A stretch of 64,000 nt of DNA from Deltaproteobacteria bacterium HGW-Deltaproteobacteria-8. Its GTDB lineage: Bacteria > Desulfobacterota > Desulfovibrionia > Desulfovibrionales > Desulfovibrionaceae. The notes under the pieces are model-generated. The model saw nothing but the letters and a program-made list of their open reading frames with translations. It was not told the DNA's origin and ran no database searches. The stretch covers positions 14,384 through 78,383 of the forward strand of contig PHAR01000001.1 of assembly GCA_002840405.1 (NCBI GenBank), read 5' to 3'. Position 1 is the stretch's first letter; every line of letters begins with the position of its first letter. A program made the translations under genes and the position numbers. Shown in pieces: positions 36,076-44,639 of this stretch.

Positions 36076-36830
36076 AGCCTGTTGCGCTGCAGCCTGAAGA
36101 GGGCGTCATCGAACGCCGCTTCCCCGCCAGCCTGGACGATGTGGAGTCCTTCATCGTCGACATGCTCAAGCTCTTGAGGGCGCGCGGCCTGGAGTGCATC
36201 TGCTTCGATCTTGAGCTCATGGCGCGCGAAATCCTGGGCAACGCCGTGTGCCACGGGTGCAAGGGCGATGCGGCGCAGTCCGTCTGCGCCCGGCTGTCTG
36301 TTCAGCATGACCGGGTGGAGCTGTGCGTCTCGGACCCTGGCGCGGGCTTTGACTGGCGCAACGCGCCCACCTGTCTGCCCGACCCGGCCAGCGAAATGGG
36401 GCGTGGGCTCTGCATTCTTCATTTTTACGCGAGCACTGTGGAATTCAACGATTCAGGGAATGCGGTCTGTGTGACCAAGATATTGCCTGTCGAGGAGGGA
36501 GAGATGAGCAAGGACAAGGAAGGCCTGGTGCAGCTTGCGCTGGAGCCCAGCGTCTCCGCGAAGAACGCCCAAACCCTGCGGGATTTGTTCAAGCAGCACG
36601 TGCAGGATGGAGCACGCAGCATGATCCTGGACTTCAGCCAGGTCGAGAGCGTCGATTCCGTGGGCATCGGGCTGCTTGTGGCTACGCACAACTCGCTGAG
36701 CAAGGTGGGCGGGCGCCTGTCCCTGGTCAACGTAAGCCATGACATCTACCAGCTCTTCATCTTGATGCGCCTGGACAAGCATTTCGACATCTCCCAAGCC
36801 GGAGCGGGGGGCTTGAGCCATGAGCTTTGA
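36072..36830 (+). CDS. Anti-sigma-factor kinase (HATPase) fused to STAS antagonist domain
   Basis: 252 residues. Residues 15-140 are an RsbW-like GHKL ATPase: N-box MAREILGNAVCHG, G1 DPGAGFDW, G2 GRGLCILHFY. Residues 148-245 are a STAS domain with the phospho-Ser region DFSQVESVDSVGIGLLVATH. Kinase and substrate domains are normally separate proteins. ATG 36504 (residue 145) lies exactly at the domain junction and has AGGAGGGAG 5-6 bases upstream, so a free STAS protein of 108 residues may also be made. It overlaps both neighbours. Confidence 0.88.
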   Translation: MKPVALQPEEGVIERRFPASLDDVESFIVDMLKLLRARGLECICFDLELMAREILGNAVCHGCKGDAAQSVCARLSVQHDRVELCVSDPGAGFDWRNAPTCLPDPASEMGRGLCILHFYASTVEFNDSGNAVCVTKILPVEEGEMSKDKEGLVQLALEPSVSAKNAQTLRDLFKQHVQDGARSMILDFSQVESVDSVGIGLLVATHNSLSKVGGRLSLVNVSHDIYQLFILMRLDKHFDISQAGAGGLSHEL

Positions 36831-37938
36831 AGTCAACGACCTCATGGGAGGATTTGTGGAGGATTGCCTTGAGCATCTGGACCACATCGAGTCCTCGCTC
36901 CTGGATATTGAGGCCGCCGGGGACGACCAGGACCCGGAGGTGGTCAACAGCGTGTTCCGCGCCGCGCACTCCATCAAGGGCGGGGCGGGCATGCTCGGGC
37001 TCGACAACATCAAGGCCCTCTCGCACATGCTCGAAAACGTCCTGCACATGGTGCGCAGCAATGAGATGGTGCCGACCCACGAGGTTGTGGAGGTGCTTCT
37101 CAAGGGGTTCGACAAGCTCACGGAGATGATCAAGGACGTCGAAGACAGCGAGAACATTCCCATCGATGTCCATGTGGCAAAATTGGTGGCGCTGACAGCG
37201 AATAACTCCTCCAGCGCGCTTGCCCAGAGGGAGCCTGCCAGGATCGAGGTCGGGCCGACGCGCATCTTCACCGTCGACCCGGTGAGCCTTGACCAGGCCA
37301 GAGCGGGCGGCAACGAGATCTACCTGCTGGAGTACGACCTGATCCACGACATCCACGGCAAGGGCAAGATGCCCATGGAGGTCCTGCGTTCCCTCACGGA
37401 CACCGGACGCATTGTGGACTGCAAGGTGGACTTCGCCTCTGTGGGCGATCTGGACGCCTTCGGCAACAGCATCCCCTTCTATGTTCTTTTCGCCACGATC
37501 CTGGAGACCAAGTATGTCTGCGGGCTGGTAAAGCTCCCCCAGGAACGCGTGCGGCACATCGAAGACGCCGGGGATGCGGTGCACATCGCGCCCCTGTCCA
37601 CCTTCCGCGAGGAGTTCGGCGCGGTGGTGCTGGACGTCAAGGACGGGGCAGGGCGCATCATCGTGTCCAGGGACGTGGACGCCCATGCCTTGTCCAACCT
37701 GCGCGTGGCGCTGCTTGGCGCCATGAACCGCTGTGGCAGCCTGGTTGTGGACTGGAGCGGAGTCACCCAGTGTGACCTGTTCTTCTACCAGCTGCTGTGC
37801 GCCGCGCAGCACACCTGCAGCGCCAAGGGCATCCGCCTGGCGCACGAGGGGGCTCTGGACGCCGATCTGCGCAAGGCTGCGGCGTCCATGGGCTTTGGCT
37901 GCCAGGGCGTGTCCGGCTGCCTGTTCAACGCGGCCTGA
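36820..37938 (+). CDS. Hpt domain protein with C-terminal STAS-like domain
   Basis: 372 residues. Residues 1-115 form a CheA-like histidine phosphotransfer domain with His50 in AAHSIKGGAGMLGL. The middle (145-270) is an unassigned domain containing YLLEYDLIHDIHGKGKMP. The last 100 residues (IIVSRDVDAHALSNLRVALL, SLVVDWSGVTQCDLFFYQLL) resemble a STAS fold. There is no kinase domain, so phosphate must come from elsewhere. It overlaps the HATPase-STAS gene by 11 bp and completes the signalling operon. Confidence 0.82.
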   Translation: MSFEVNDLMGGFVEDCLEHLDHIESSLLDIEAAGDDQDPEVVNSVFRAAHSIKGGAGMLGLDNIKALSHMLENVLHMVRSNEMVPTHEVVEVLLKGFDKLTEMIKDVEDSENIPIDVHVAKLVALTANNSSSALAQREPARIEVGPTRIFTVDPVSLDQARAGGNEIYLLEYDLIHDIHGKGKMPMEVLRSLTDTGRIVDCKVDFASVGDLDAFGNSIPFYVLFATILETKYVCGLVKLPQERVRHIEDAGDAVHIAPLSTFREEFGAVVLDVKDGAGRIIVSRDVDAHALSNLRVALLGAMNRCGSLVVDWSGVTQCDLFFYQLLCAAQHTCSAKGIRLAHEGALDADLRKAAASMGFGCQGVSGCLFNAA

Positions 37939-37959
37939 AGACCATCTGACCCGCATGAA

Positions 37960-37995
37960 AAGACCCCGCCCGGCCGTGAAGCCTTGCGGGGTCTT
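37960..37995. terminator. Terminator between Hpt-STAS gene and tRNA-Thr
   Basis: AAGACCCCGC pairs with GCGGGGTCTT (16-base loop), with A-rich and T-rich flanks that would serve either strand. Confidence 0.85.
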
Positions 37996-38004
37996 GTCTT
38001 TTAG

Positions 38005-38080
38005 TGGAGCCAGCGCGCGGAATCGAACCGCGGACCTGCTGATTACGAATCAGCTGCTCTGCCAGCTGAGCTACGCTGGC
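38005..38080 (-). tRNA. tRNA-Thr (anticodon CGT)
   Basis: A 76-nt cloverleaf on the minus strand with GCCAGCG/CGCTGGC acceptor stem, anticodon loop TTCGTAA and encoded CCA. Confidence 0.97.
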
Positions 38081-38240
38081 TGACTCGCGATGCGCCTTGA
38101 TATACAAGCCTTCCTGGCTGGTCAAGGGCAAAAATAATTCTCCCAAAATCTCCCCGAACCTCAATCAAACGAACGCCGTTCGCATCCGTCAACCGTCCAC
38201 CAAGGAGCATGTCATCGCCGCCGGTGCGGGCCGTGCCGCG

Positions 38241-39497
38241 TCAGTCGAACCTGTGGCCGCGTCGGTGCTCCCAGATGGGGATCATGGGCAAAAGCTCGCC
38301 CGGTTCCTCCAGCCCGGAGACGATGAGCAGGCCCTGGGCCTCGATCATGTCCCGGCGCGTCTCACGGGTTCTGTCCAGCAGCGGGGTCGCGTGCAATTCC
38401 GAGCCGTGGGGCGCGATGGTGCAAGGCACCAGCTTTTCCCAGCCGGGCTGGGCCAGGGGCGGCATGACGAGCGGCCGCGTGAGCACGGGGCTCGGCACGG
38501 GCAGTGTGCGCCCGCGCAGCCAGCACACGGCTGGGAGCACCAGGGCGTGCATGAGGGCGAAAACGGCCCAGGGCGTGCCCGGCAGGGCGAAAAGGATGGT
38601 GCGGTCGCGTACGGCGGCGAAGAAGCTTTTGCCCGGCGTCAGCGCCACCCCGCTGAACAGCGGGGTGAACCCGGCCAGGCTGGCGGCGCGCAGGATGAAA
38701 TCGCGTTGGCCCGGGCCGGTGCCGCCCGTGGTCACGATGCAGTCGCAGTCCGTGGTTTCGCGCAGGCGTGTGGCGATGTGCTCCAGGCCGTTGGCGCAGA
38801 CCTCGCTGTGGACCTTGTCGATCCCTCGTAGACGCAGCAGGCCGGCTGCCAGGAGCAGGTTGTCCGCGGGAATTCGTCCGTCTTCGTCCCCGGCATCATC
38901 CCCAGCATTCAGGGAGGCCAGTTCGTTGCCGATGGCGAGGACGCAGGTCTTGGGCGGCAGATAGGCCTCGACGTGCATGATGCCCGACACGGCCAAGGTG
39001 GCCAGCACCGCCGGGGTGAAGTCCTCACCACGCCGGATGACGCGCGATCCGGCCTTGATGTCGCACCCGGCCGGGCAGACGTGCAGGCTTGGCGACAGCT
39101 CGTTTTTCAGCACCAGCCTGCCCCCGATGACCTCGGCATCTTCAGAGGCCACGACGCAGTCCGCGCCATCGGGCAGCTGTCCTCCGGTGAGCATGACCAC
39201 GGCCTGGCCCGCTGCCAGGGGAGTCACGCTGTTGCTGCTGGGGCGGATCTCGCCCGTTATGCCGAAACTGGCGGGAGTCTCCGGGGACGCGCCCAGGGTC
39301 GCCTGGCTGTCCAGGGCAAAGCCGTCCACGTTGGATTTTGGCAAAACCGGACTGGAGTGGGCGGCGAAGAGGTCGCGCGCGCAGACCAGGGCCAGGGCCT
39401 CGGTGACGTGCACGGTCTGCGTTTGCGGCGCGTGGGCCTGAAGATGGTGGCGGATCTGCTCCAGGGCCAGGTCGCGAGAGATGCGCTGGTCAGTCAT
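38241..39497 (-). CDS. moeA: Molybdopterin molybdenumtransferase MoeA
   Basis: Inserts molybdate (or tungstate) into adenylated molybdopterin. 418 residues with family landmarks: SPVLPKSNVDGFALDS near 48, LTGGQLPDGADCVV near 105, IGNELASL, and VTTGGTGPGQRDFI with TPGKSFFAAV and ALPGTPWAVF in the MogA-like domain. ATG 39497 has GGGAGG 10 bases upstream; longer frames overlap mobA. It lies 17 bp after mobA and forms an operon with it. This is the second MoeA-related protein in the window. Confidence 0.93.
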   Translation of the reverse strand: MTDQRISRDLALEQIRHHLQAHAPQTQTVHVTEALALVCARDLFAAHSSPVLPKSNVDGFALDSQATLGASPETPASFGITGEIRPSSNSVTPLAAGQAVVMLTGGQLPDGADCVVASEDAEVIGGRLVLKNELSPSLHVCPAGCDIKAGSRVIRRGEDFTPAVLATLAVSGIMHVEAYLPPKTCVLAIGNELASLNAGDDAGDEDGRIPADNLLLAAGLLRLRGIDKVHSEVCANGLEHIATRLRETTDCDCIVTTGGTGPGQRDFILRAASLAGFTPLFSGVALTPGKSFFAAVRDRTILFALPGTPWAVFALMHALVLPAVCWLRGRTLPVPSPVLTRPLVMPPLAQPGWEKLVPCTIAPHGSELHATPLLDRTRETRRDMIEAQGLLIVSGLEEPGELLPMIPIWEHRRGHRFD

Positions 39498-39514
39498 GTG
39501 TTGTTTTCCTCCCG

Positions 39515-40177
39515 TCACTGATGCTCCTGTGCCGGTATTTGGGACAGCACGGTCTGCCGGAGCAGCTCGAGCTCCTCCGGGGTGTTGGCGTTGCGAAAGG
39601 TCATGAGGTCCGGGTCGGCCGCAAGCAGGGTCTCCACAGGCAGGGGCGAGACGCGCACCTGGTCGAAGAAGCGGATGATCTTGTAGTCTTCCCGGGCGAG
39701 CTGGGCCTCGATGTGCGGCAGGCAGCGGCGGGAGTAGATGGCGCAGAGCGGTTCGAAGTAGCCGTCGGGCTTTTGGGGCAGCACCACGTCGTCTTCCGGG
39801 CGCAGATGTTCCAGCAGGGCGGCGAGCAGGGCCGGGCGCAGCAGCGGGGTGTCGCAGGCGGTGATGAACACATGCTCGGTGCGGGCATGCTTGAGCGCCG
39901 TGCGGATGCCGGTGAGGGAGCTGCGCGCCGGGCAGGCGTCGAGCACCAGCCGCCAGGGCGCGCCCGCCTGCAGGGGCTGGAACGCCTCGGGTTCCTTGGC
40001 CACAAGCAGGATCTCCGCAAAGCGGCCGGAGAGCGTAGCCACGAGCGTGTCCAGGATGGTGCTGCCGCCCACCTTGAGCAGAGCCTTTGTGGCGCCGCCC
40101 ATGCGTTTGGCCGCACCCCCGGCCAGGATGGCGGCGGTGCAGGGCAGGGGAGTGGGAGGGGAATCGGTACTGCTCAT
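39515..40177 (-). CDS. mobA: Molybdenum cofactor guanylyltransferase (MobA-like)
   Basis: Attaches GMP to molybdopterin to give the MGD cofactor used by formate dehydrogenase. 220 residues with the nucleotidyltransferase signature AAILAGGAAKRMGGATKALL near residues 16-35 and TACDTPLLRP near 105. The start at ATG 40177 is chosen by family alignment; no strong ribosome site is seen. Divergent from the acetyl-CoA synthetase gene. Confidence 0.88.
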   Translation of the reverse strand: MSSTDSPPTPLPCTAAILAGGAAKRMGGATKALLKVGGSTILDTLVATLSGRFAEILLVAKEPEAFQPLQAGAPWRLVLDACPARSSLTGIRTALKHARTEHVFITACDTPLLRPALLAALLEHLRPEDDVVLPQKPDGYFEPLCAIYSRRCLPHIEAQLAREDYKIIRFFDQVRVSPLPVETLLAADPDLMTFRNANTPEELELLRQTVLSQIPAQEHQ

Positions 40178-40340
40178 TCTGAAACCATAGGTTGAATTCA
40201 AATTTCGGGCAACCGCCATCACAGTCATTTGCTGCGGAAAGATTGCCATCAGGGGGCACATCCCCTTGAGGCTCGGGCCTGGACTGTGTATTCAGTCAGA
40301 CAGGCGACCCGCCCAGCACCATCGAACTCTGGAGACACGA

Positions 40341-42443
40341 TTGGACCAGCGCGCTTTGCACGCCTTCTTCGCCCCGCGAACCGTGGCCGTCATCGGCGCC
40401 TCGGCCACGCCCGGCAAGGTCGGGCACAGCGTTGTTGCGAACATGCTGGCCGAAGGGTTCAAGGGCCGTCTGTTCCCGGTGAACCGAAAAGGCGGCAACA
40501 TCGAGGGCCTCCCCGCCCTGCGCTCCGTGTCCGAACTGCCGGGCGGCATCGACCTTGCGGTCCTGGCCGTGCCTCGGGAGCACGTGCTCCCGGCCCTGGA
40601 GGAGCTTGCCGCCAAGGGGCTCAAGTCGGCCATCGTCATCAGCGCGGGCTTCCGCGAGGTGGGCCGCGAGGGCTTCGAGCTGGAGCAGAAGATGGCCGAG
40701 CTGGCCAGGAGCTCCGGCATCGCCCTGCTTGGGCCCAACTGCCTGGGCATGATGAACACGGCCCAGGGCGTCAACGCGTCGTTTTCCGCCACCCAGCCGC
40801 TCCCCGGCGACCTGGCCTTCTGCTCCCAGTCTGGTGCGCTGTGCGTGGCCATCCTGGACTGGGCCAGGGGCGAGAACATCGGCTTCTCCAAGTTCGTGAG
40901 CCTGGGCAACAAGGCCGTGCTGAACGAGACGCACATGCTGCGCTATCTCGGCGCGGACCCTGCCTCCAAGGTCATCCTGGGCTACCTTGAGAACGTGGAG
41001 CACGGCGAGGAATTTGTGCGCACGGCCAGGCAGGTCTGCCGCACCAAGCCCGTGATCATGCTCAAGGCCGGGTCCACCGCGGCCGGGGCCAAGGCCGCCA
41101 GCTCGCACACCGGGGCCATCGCCGGGTCGGACAAGGCTTACGAAACGGCCTTCCGGCAGTCCGGCATCGTCCGGGCCAAGGACGTGGAGTCCCTGTTCTG
41201 CCTGGCCGAGGCCTTCGCCAACCTGCCCCTGCCCAAAGGCCCCAACGTGGCCATTGTGACCAATTCCGGCGGGCCCGGCATCCTGGCCGCCGACGCCTGC
41301 GAAAAGTCGCGCCTGCACATGGCCCGGCTCTCGCCCGAGACCGTCCAGCGCCTGCAGGCCCTGTTGCCGCCCTACGCCTCGGTGTACAACCCGGTGGACA
41401 TCATCGGCGACGCCAACGCCGAGCGCTACCGGAAAGCCCTGGAGATCGTGCTGGACGACCCGCTGGTCCATGCCGTGCTGCTGCTTTTGACGCCCACGGC
41501 CATGGTCGAGATCGAGGCCACGGCCACGGCCGTGGCGCACCTGGCCAAGCGTTCGGAGAAACCCGTGGTCTCCTGCCTCATGGGCCGCAGCCACGTCTAC
41601 GACGGCAAACGCATCCTGCGCGCGGCCGGGCTGCCGTGCTACGCCTTTCCGGAACCGGCCATGCGCAGCATCGAGGCCATGTACACCTACGCCCTGTGGA
41701 AGCAGAAGCCCGTGCCCGTGTACGAGTCGCCCCCGCGTGACACAAAGGCAGCAGGCCGGGTCATTGAGGAGGCGCTGGCGCGTGGCCAGAACGAGATCGT
41801 GGAGTTCCAGGGGCGCGAGGTGCTCGACGCGTACCACCTGGCCACGCCCCGGACCGTGCTTGCCCGCAGCAGCGACGAGGCCGTGCGCGCGGCCCAGGAC
41901 ATGGTCGGCCCGGTGGCGCTCAAGATCGCCTCGCCGCAGATCTCCCACAAGACCGACGTGTCCGGGGTGGTCCTCAACCTCGACGGCGAGGCCGCCATCC
42001 GCCGGGCTTTCTGGGACATCACCAGCCGCGCCCAGCGCCTGCGGCCCGACGCCTGCATCGCCGGGTGCCTGGTGCAGGAGATGGCGCCCAGAGGCGCGCA
42101 GGAGGTCATCGTGGGCTTCAAGCGCGACGAGCAGTTCGGGCCGCTCTTGATGTTGGGCCTGGGCGGCATCCATGTGGAGATACTCAAAGATGTGGCTTTC
42201 CATCTGAACCCCTTGAGTCGCGACGATGCTTTTGGCATGATCCGGTCCATACGGTCGTACATGCTGCTCAAGGGCGTGCGCGGCACCCCGTGCGCCAACC
42301 TGAACGCCCTGGCGGATGTGCTCCTGGCCCTGTCCGCCCTGGCCCAGGATTTTCCGCAGGTGTACGAGGCGGAGTTCAACCCGGTTCTGGTGAACCATGA
42401 GCGCGCGCTTGTGGCGGACATGCGCATGACCCTGCGCGCGTAA
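40341..42443 (+). CDS. ADP-forming acetyl-CoA synthetase (acyl-CoA synthetase, NDP-forming)
   Basis: Converts acetyl-CoA, ADP and phosphate to acetate and ATP (or the reverse). 700 residues in the single-chain alpha-beta order: CoA-binding domain at 5-135 (VAVIGASATPGKVGHSVVAN), succinyl-CoA-ligase-like domains with phospho-His in SSHTGAIAGSD near 250, and a C-terminal ATP-grasp from about 470 (LKIASPQISHKTDVSGVVLN, YEAEFNPVLV). A TTG start at 40341 (TGGAGA upstream) agrees with the family N-terminus. An operon with the next gene is clear. Confidence 0.92.
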   Translation: MDQRALHAFFAPRTVAVIGASATPGKVGHSVVANMLAEGFKGRLFPVNRKGGNIEGLPALRSVSELPGGIDLAVLAVPREHVLPALEELAAKGLKSAIVISAGFREVGREGFELEQKMAELARSSGIALLGPNCLGMMNTAQGVNASFSATQPLPGDLAFCSQSGALCVAILDWARGENIGFSKFVSLGNKAVLNETHMLRYLGADPASKVILGYLENVEHGEEFVRTARQVCRTKPVIMLKAGSTAAGAKAASSHTGAIAGSDKAYETAFRQSGIVRAKDVESLFCLAEAFANLPLPKGPNVAIVTNSGGPGILAADACEKSRLHMARLSPETVQRLQALLPPYASVYNPVDIIGDANAERYRKALEIVLDDPLVHAVLLLLTPTAMVEIEATATAVAHLAKRSEKPVVSCLMGRSHVYDGKRILRAAGLPCYAFPEPAMRSIEAMYTYALWKQKPVPVYESPPRDTKAAGRVIEEALARGQNEIVEFQGREVLDAYHLATPRTVLARSSDEAVRAAQDMVGPVALKIASPQISHKTDVSGVVLNLDGEAAIRRAFWDITSRAQRLRPDACIAGCLVQEMAPRGAQEVIVGFKRDEQFGPLLMLGLGGIHVEILKDVAFHLNPLSRDDAFGMIRSIRSYMLLKGVRGTPCANLNALADVLLALSALAQDFPQVYEAEFNPVLVNHERALVADMRMTLRA

Positions 42444-42468
42444 GGTATTGGCGAGAGAGGAGGAGACA

Positions 42469-43533
42469 ATGGTTGGCGTGTATATCGGCTCCACGACGGG
42501 GTATTCCGGGAAAAATCTCATCGCCATGTCCCTCGGGCTGCGCTTCAAGAAGGAAGGGCTGCGCGTGGGCTACATGAAGCCCGTGGGCGCGGTGCCGCGC
42601 AAGGAGAACGGGCAGCCCGGCGACGAGGACGCCTTCTTCCTCCAGGAGGTCCTGGGCCTGCGTCAGGACCCGGAGCTGGTGACCCCCGTGGTGGTGACCC
42701 GCGAGTTTTCCGTGCGCGCCTTCCGTGAGGACATCGGCGACCTCATGCCCGGCATCATCTCGGCCTACGAGGAGTTGGCGCGCGACAAGGACGTCATGAT
42801 CATCGCCGGATCGGGCAACCTGCTCGGCTCTGGCACGTATTGCGGCCTGGACGGGGTCAGCGTGTCTCGCGCGCTTGGGGCCAAGACGCTCGTCATCGAC
42901 CGCTACCAGAATGAGCTCAAGTACGACTATGTGCTGCGCTGCAAGGAGGCCCTGGGCGATTCCCTGGCCGGTGTCATCCTGAACGACATTCCGGAGCACT
43001 ACCGGCCCGAGGTGGACGAGCTCATCGTGCCGTTCTTCAAACGCAAGGGCGTGGACGTGCTGGGCGTCATCGCCTCGGACCCCATCATGAGCGCCATCAA
43101 GGTCAGCGACCTGGCCGAACGCCTGGGCGGGAAGATCATCTCCGCACACCACAAGGCCGACCGCGTGGTGGAGAACTTCCTCATCGGCACCATGCAGGTG
43201 GAGAATTTCCTGACGCACTTCATGCGCCACAAGAACTCGGCCATCATCGTCGGCGGCGACCGCTCCGACGTGCAGCTGGTGGCGCTGGAGGGCAGCTGCC
43301 CCTGCCTCATCCTCACCGGCAATCTGTATCCCAACGACATCATCCTGACCCGCTCCGAAGTGCTCCAGACACCCATCATCCTGGTGCGCGAGGATACCTT
43401 CAGCGTGGCCAAGAAGATGGAGACCATCCTCTCGCGGCACAAGCTGCGCGACATGATCAAGGTCAACCACGGGGTGCAGCTGGTGGGCGCTGCGCTGGAC
43501 TTCGACCTGCTCAAGGACAAGCTGGGATTGTAG
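42469..43533 (+). CDS. Phosphotransacetylase N-terminal-type protein (AAA_26 + DRTGG domains)
   Basis: 354 residues resembling the regulatory N-terminal half of long phosphotransacetylases, without the catalytic half. Residues 1-210 are a P-loop CobB/BioD-like domain (VYIGSTTGYSGKNLIAMSLG); 215-320 are the DRTGG domain (VLGVIASDPIMSAIKVSDLA). It lies 25 bp after the acetyl-CoA synthetase gene with GAGAGGAGGAG before its ATG, so it probably modulates acetyl-CoA/acetate flux. Confidence 0.9.
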   Translation: MVGVYIGSTTGYSGKNLIAMSLGLRFKKEGLRVGYMKPVGAVPRKENGQPGDEDAFFLQEVLGLRQDPELVTPVVVTREFSVRAFREDIGDLMPGIISAYEELARDKDVMIIAGSGNLLGSGTYCGLDGVSVSRALGAKTLVIDRYQNELKYDYVLRCKEALGDSLAGVILNDIPEHYRPEVDELIVPFFKRKGVDVLGVIASDPIMSAIKVSDLAERLGGKIISAHHKADRVVENFLIGTMQVENFLTHFMRHKNSAIIVGGDRSDVQLVALEGSCPCLILTGNLYPNDIILTRSEVLQTPIILVREDTFSVAKKMETILSRHKLRDMIKVNHGVQLVGAALDFDLLKDKLGL

Positions 43534-43557
43534 GCCGCAGGGCAGGAAAGAATGCAG

Positions 43558-43586
43558 AAGGCCGGGTCACCCCGGCCTTTTCTTTT
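43558..43586 (+). terminator. Rho-independent terminator of the acetyl-CoA synthetase operon
   Basis: AAGGCCGGG pairs with CCCGGCCTT around TCAC, followed by TTCTTTT. Confidence 0.9.
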
Positions 43587-43600
43587 GATTTGCGCCGACC

Positions 43601-43993
43601 CTACTTGCCCCGCCGGATGTTGTACACCGCCCCGCCATCGCTCCAGAGGACCACATGGGCGTTGCCCACGCGGTTGCCCAACAGGCGCACCGTGGCCTCG
43701 GCAAAAAGATCGCGGTCCGGGGCCGGGCGCAGGTAGTCCACGCCCAGGTCGATGGTGGCGATGCGGTCATCCAGGCGGCAGCAGGTCCACACAGCGAACC
43801 CGCCGCACACATCCACCAGGGTCGAGATGACCCCGCCGTGCAGGGCAGGCCGCCGCACATCGCCCACCAGCTCCGGCCGGAAAGGCACGCGCAGCCGCAC
43901 CAGGCCCTCGCGCAGCTCCTCCACCTTGATGCCCAGCACCTGGTTGAAGGGGATGCCGCTTTCAATGAGCTCGGTCAGCTTGGCGAAGTCCAT
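43601..43993 (-). CDS. PaaI-family hotdog-fold thioesterase
   Basis: 130 residues with the hotdog signature LHGGVISTLVDVCGGFAVW near 50-70 and TIDLGVDYLRPA. Members hydrolyse acyl-CoA thioesters; the substrate is unknown. ATG 43993 has CAGGAG 5-6 bases upstream. Last gene of the minus-strand block that starts with ispE. Confidence 0.9.
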   Translation of the reverse strand: MDFAKLTELIESGIPFNQVLGIKVEELREGLVRLRVPFRPELVGDVRRPALHGGVISTLVDVCGGFAVWTCCRLDDRIATIDLGVDYLRPAPDRDLFAEATVRLLGNRVGNAHVVLWSDGGAVYNIRRGK

Positions 43994-44045
43994 GGGCGCT
44001 CCTGGCGTTGATTTGCGCGTGGTCGTGTCGTTGCTTTGCGTGTGG

Positions 44046-44615
44046 TCATGGCTGGTCGGCGGTGTTGGGCGGGCCGAACAGGGCCTGGGCCTGGCCGCGC
44101 CAGAAATCATAGGCCTCGCGCCCGTGCAGCCAAATGGTGGCCTCGCGCACCAGGCCTGTCGCAAGGCCCCGCCGCAGCTCGTCGAGTGCGATCTGCGCCG
44201 CCTGCTCCAGCGGGTAGCCGTATGCCCCGCAGCTGATAGCCGGAAAGGCTATGCGCCCAAGGCCGCGCTCGTGCGCCAGGCGCAGGCTCGATGCATAGGC
44301 CGAGCGCAGGGTGGTCTCCTCGCCAAAGCCGCCGCCGCGCCAGATGGGGCCTACGGTGTGGATGACGTGGCGCGCGGACAGGTTGAAGCCGGGTGTGAGC
44401 ACCGCCTGGCCAGGGGGCAGGGCGCCGCTGCGCAGGATGATGTCGTGGCAGGCGTCAAGCAGCTTGGGGCCGGCCGCGCGGTGTATGGCCCCATCCACGC
44501 CGCCGCCGCCCAGCAGGCCGGAGTTGGCCGCGTTGACCACGGCGTCGGCGTCGGAGCGGGTGATGTCGCCCTCACGGAGCAGGAGTTGGCCGTCGGCAAA
44601 GGTCCACTTCGTCAT
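44046..44615 (-). CDS. Macro domain protein (O-acetyl-ADP-ribose deacetylase type)
   Basis: 189 residues with macro-domain motifs: [44 protein letters not shown], and [17 protein letters not shown]. Members bind ADP-ribose and remove ADP-ribosyl or acetyl groups. It lies between ribF and the thioesterase gene in the same direction. No DarT or other toxin gene is adjacent, so it is not an obvious toxin-antitoxin partner. Confidence 0.92.
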   Translation of the reverse strand: MTKWTFADGQLLLREGDITRSDADAVVNAANSGLLGGGGVDGAIHRAAGPKLLDACHDIILRSGALPPGQAVLTPGFNLSARHVIHTVGPIWRGGGFGEETTLRSAYASSLRLAHERGLGRIAFPAISCGAYGYPLEQAAQIALDELRRGLATGLVREATIWLHGREAYDFWRGQAQALFGPPNTADQP

Positions 44616-44639
44616 TGCGGCTCCGGGCTTTGGCGTGCG

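Noticed and set aside
44046-44615. Macro domain protein as half of a DarTG-type toxin-antitoxin pair
   Set aside because: The neighbours are ribF and a thioesterase; no DarT-like ADP-ribosyltransferase is present.
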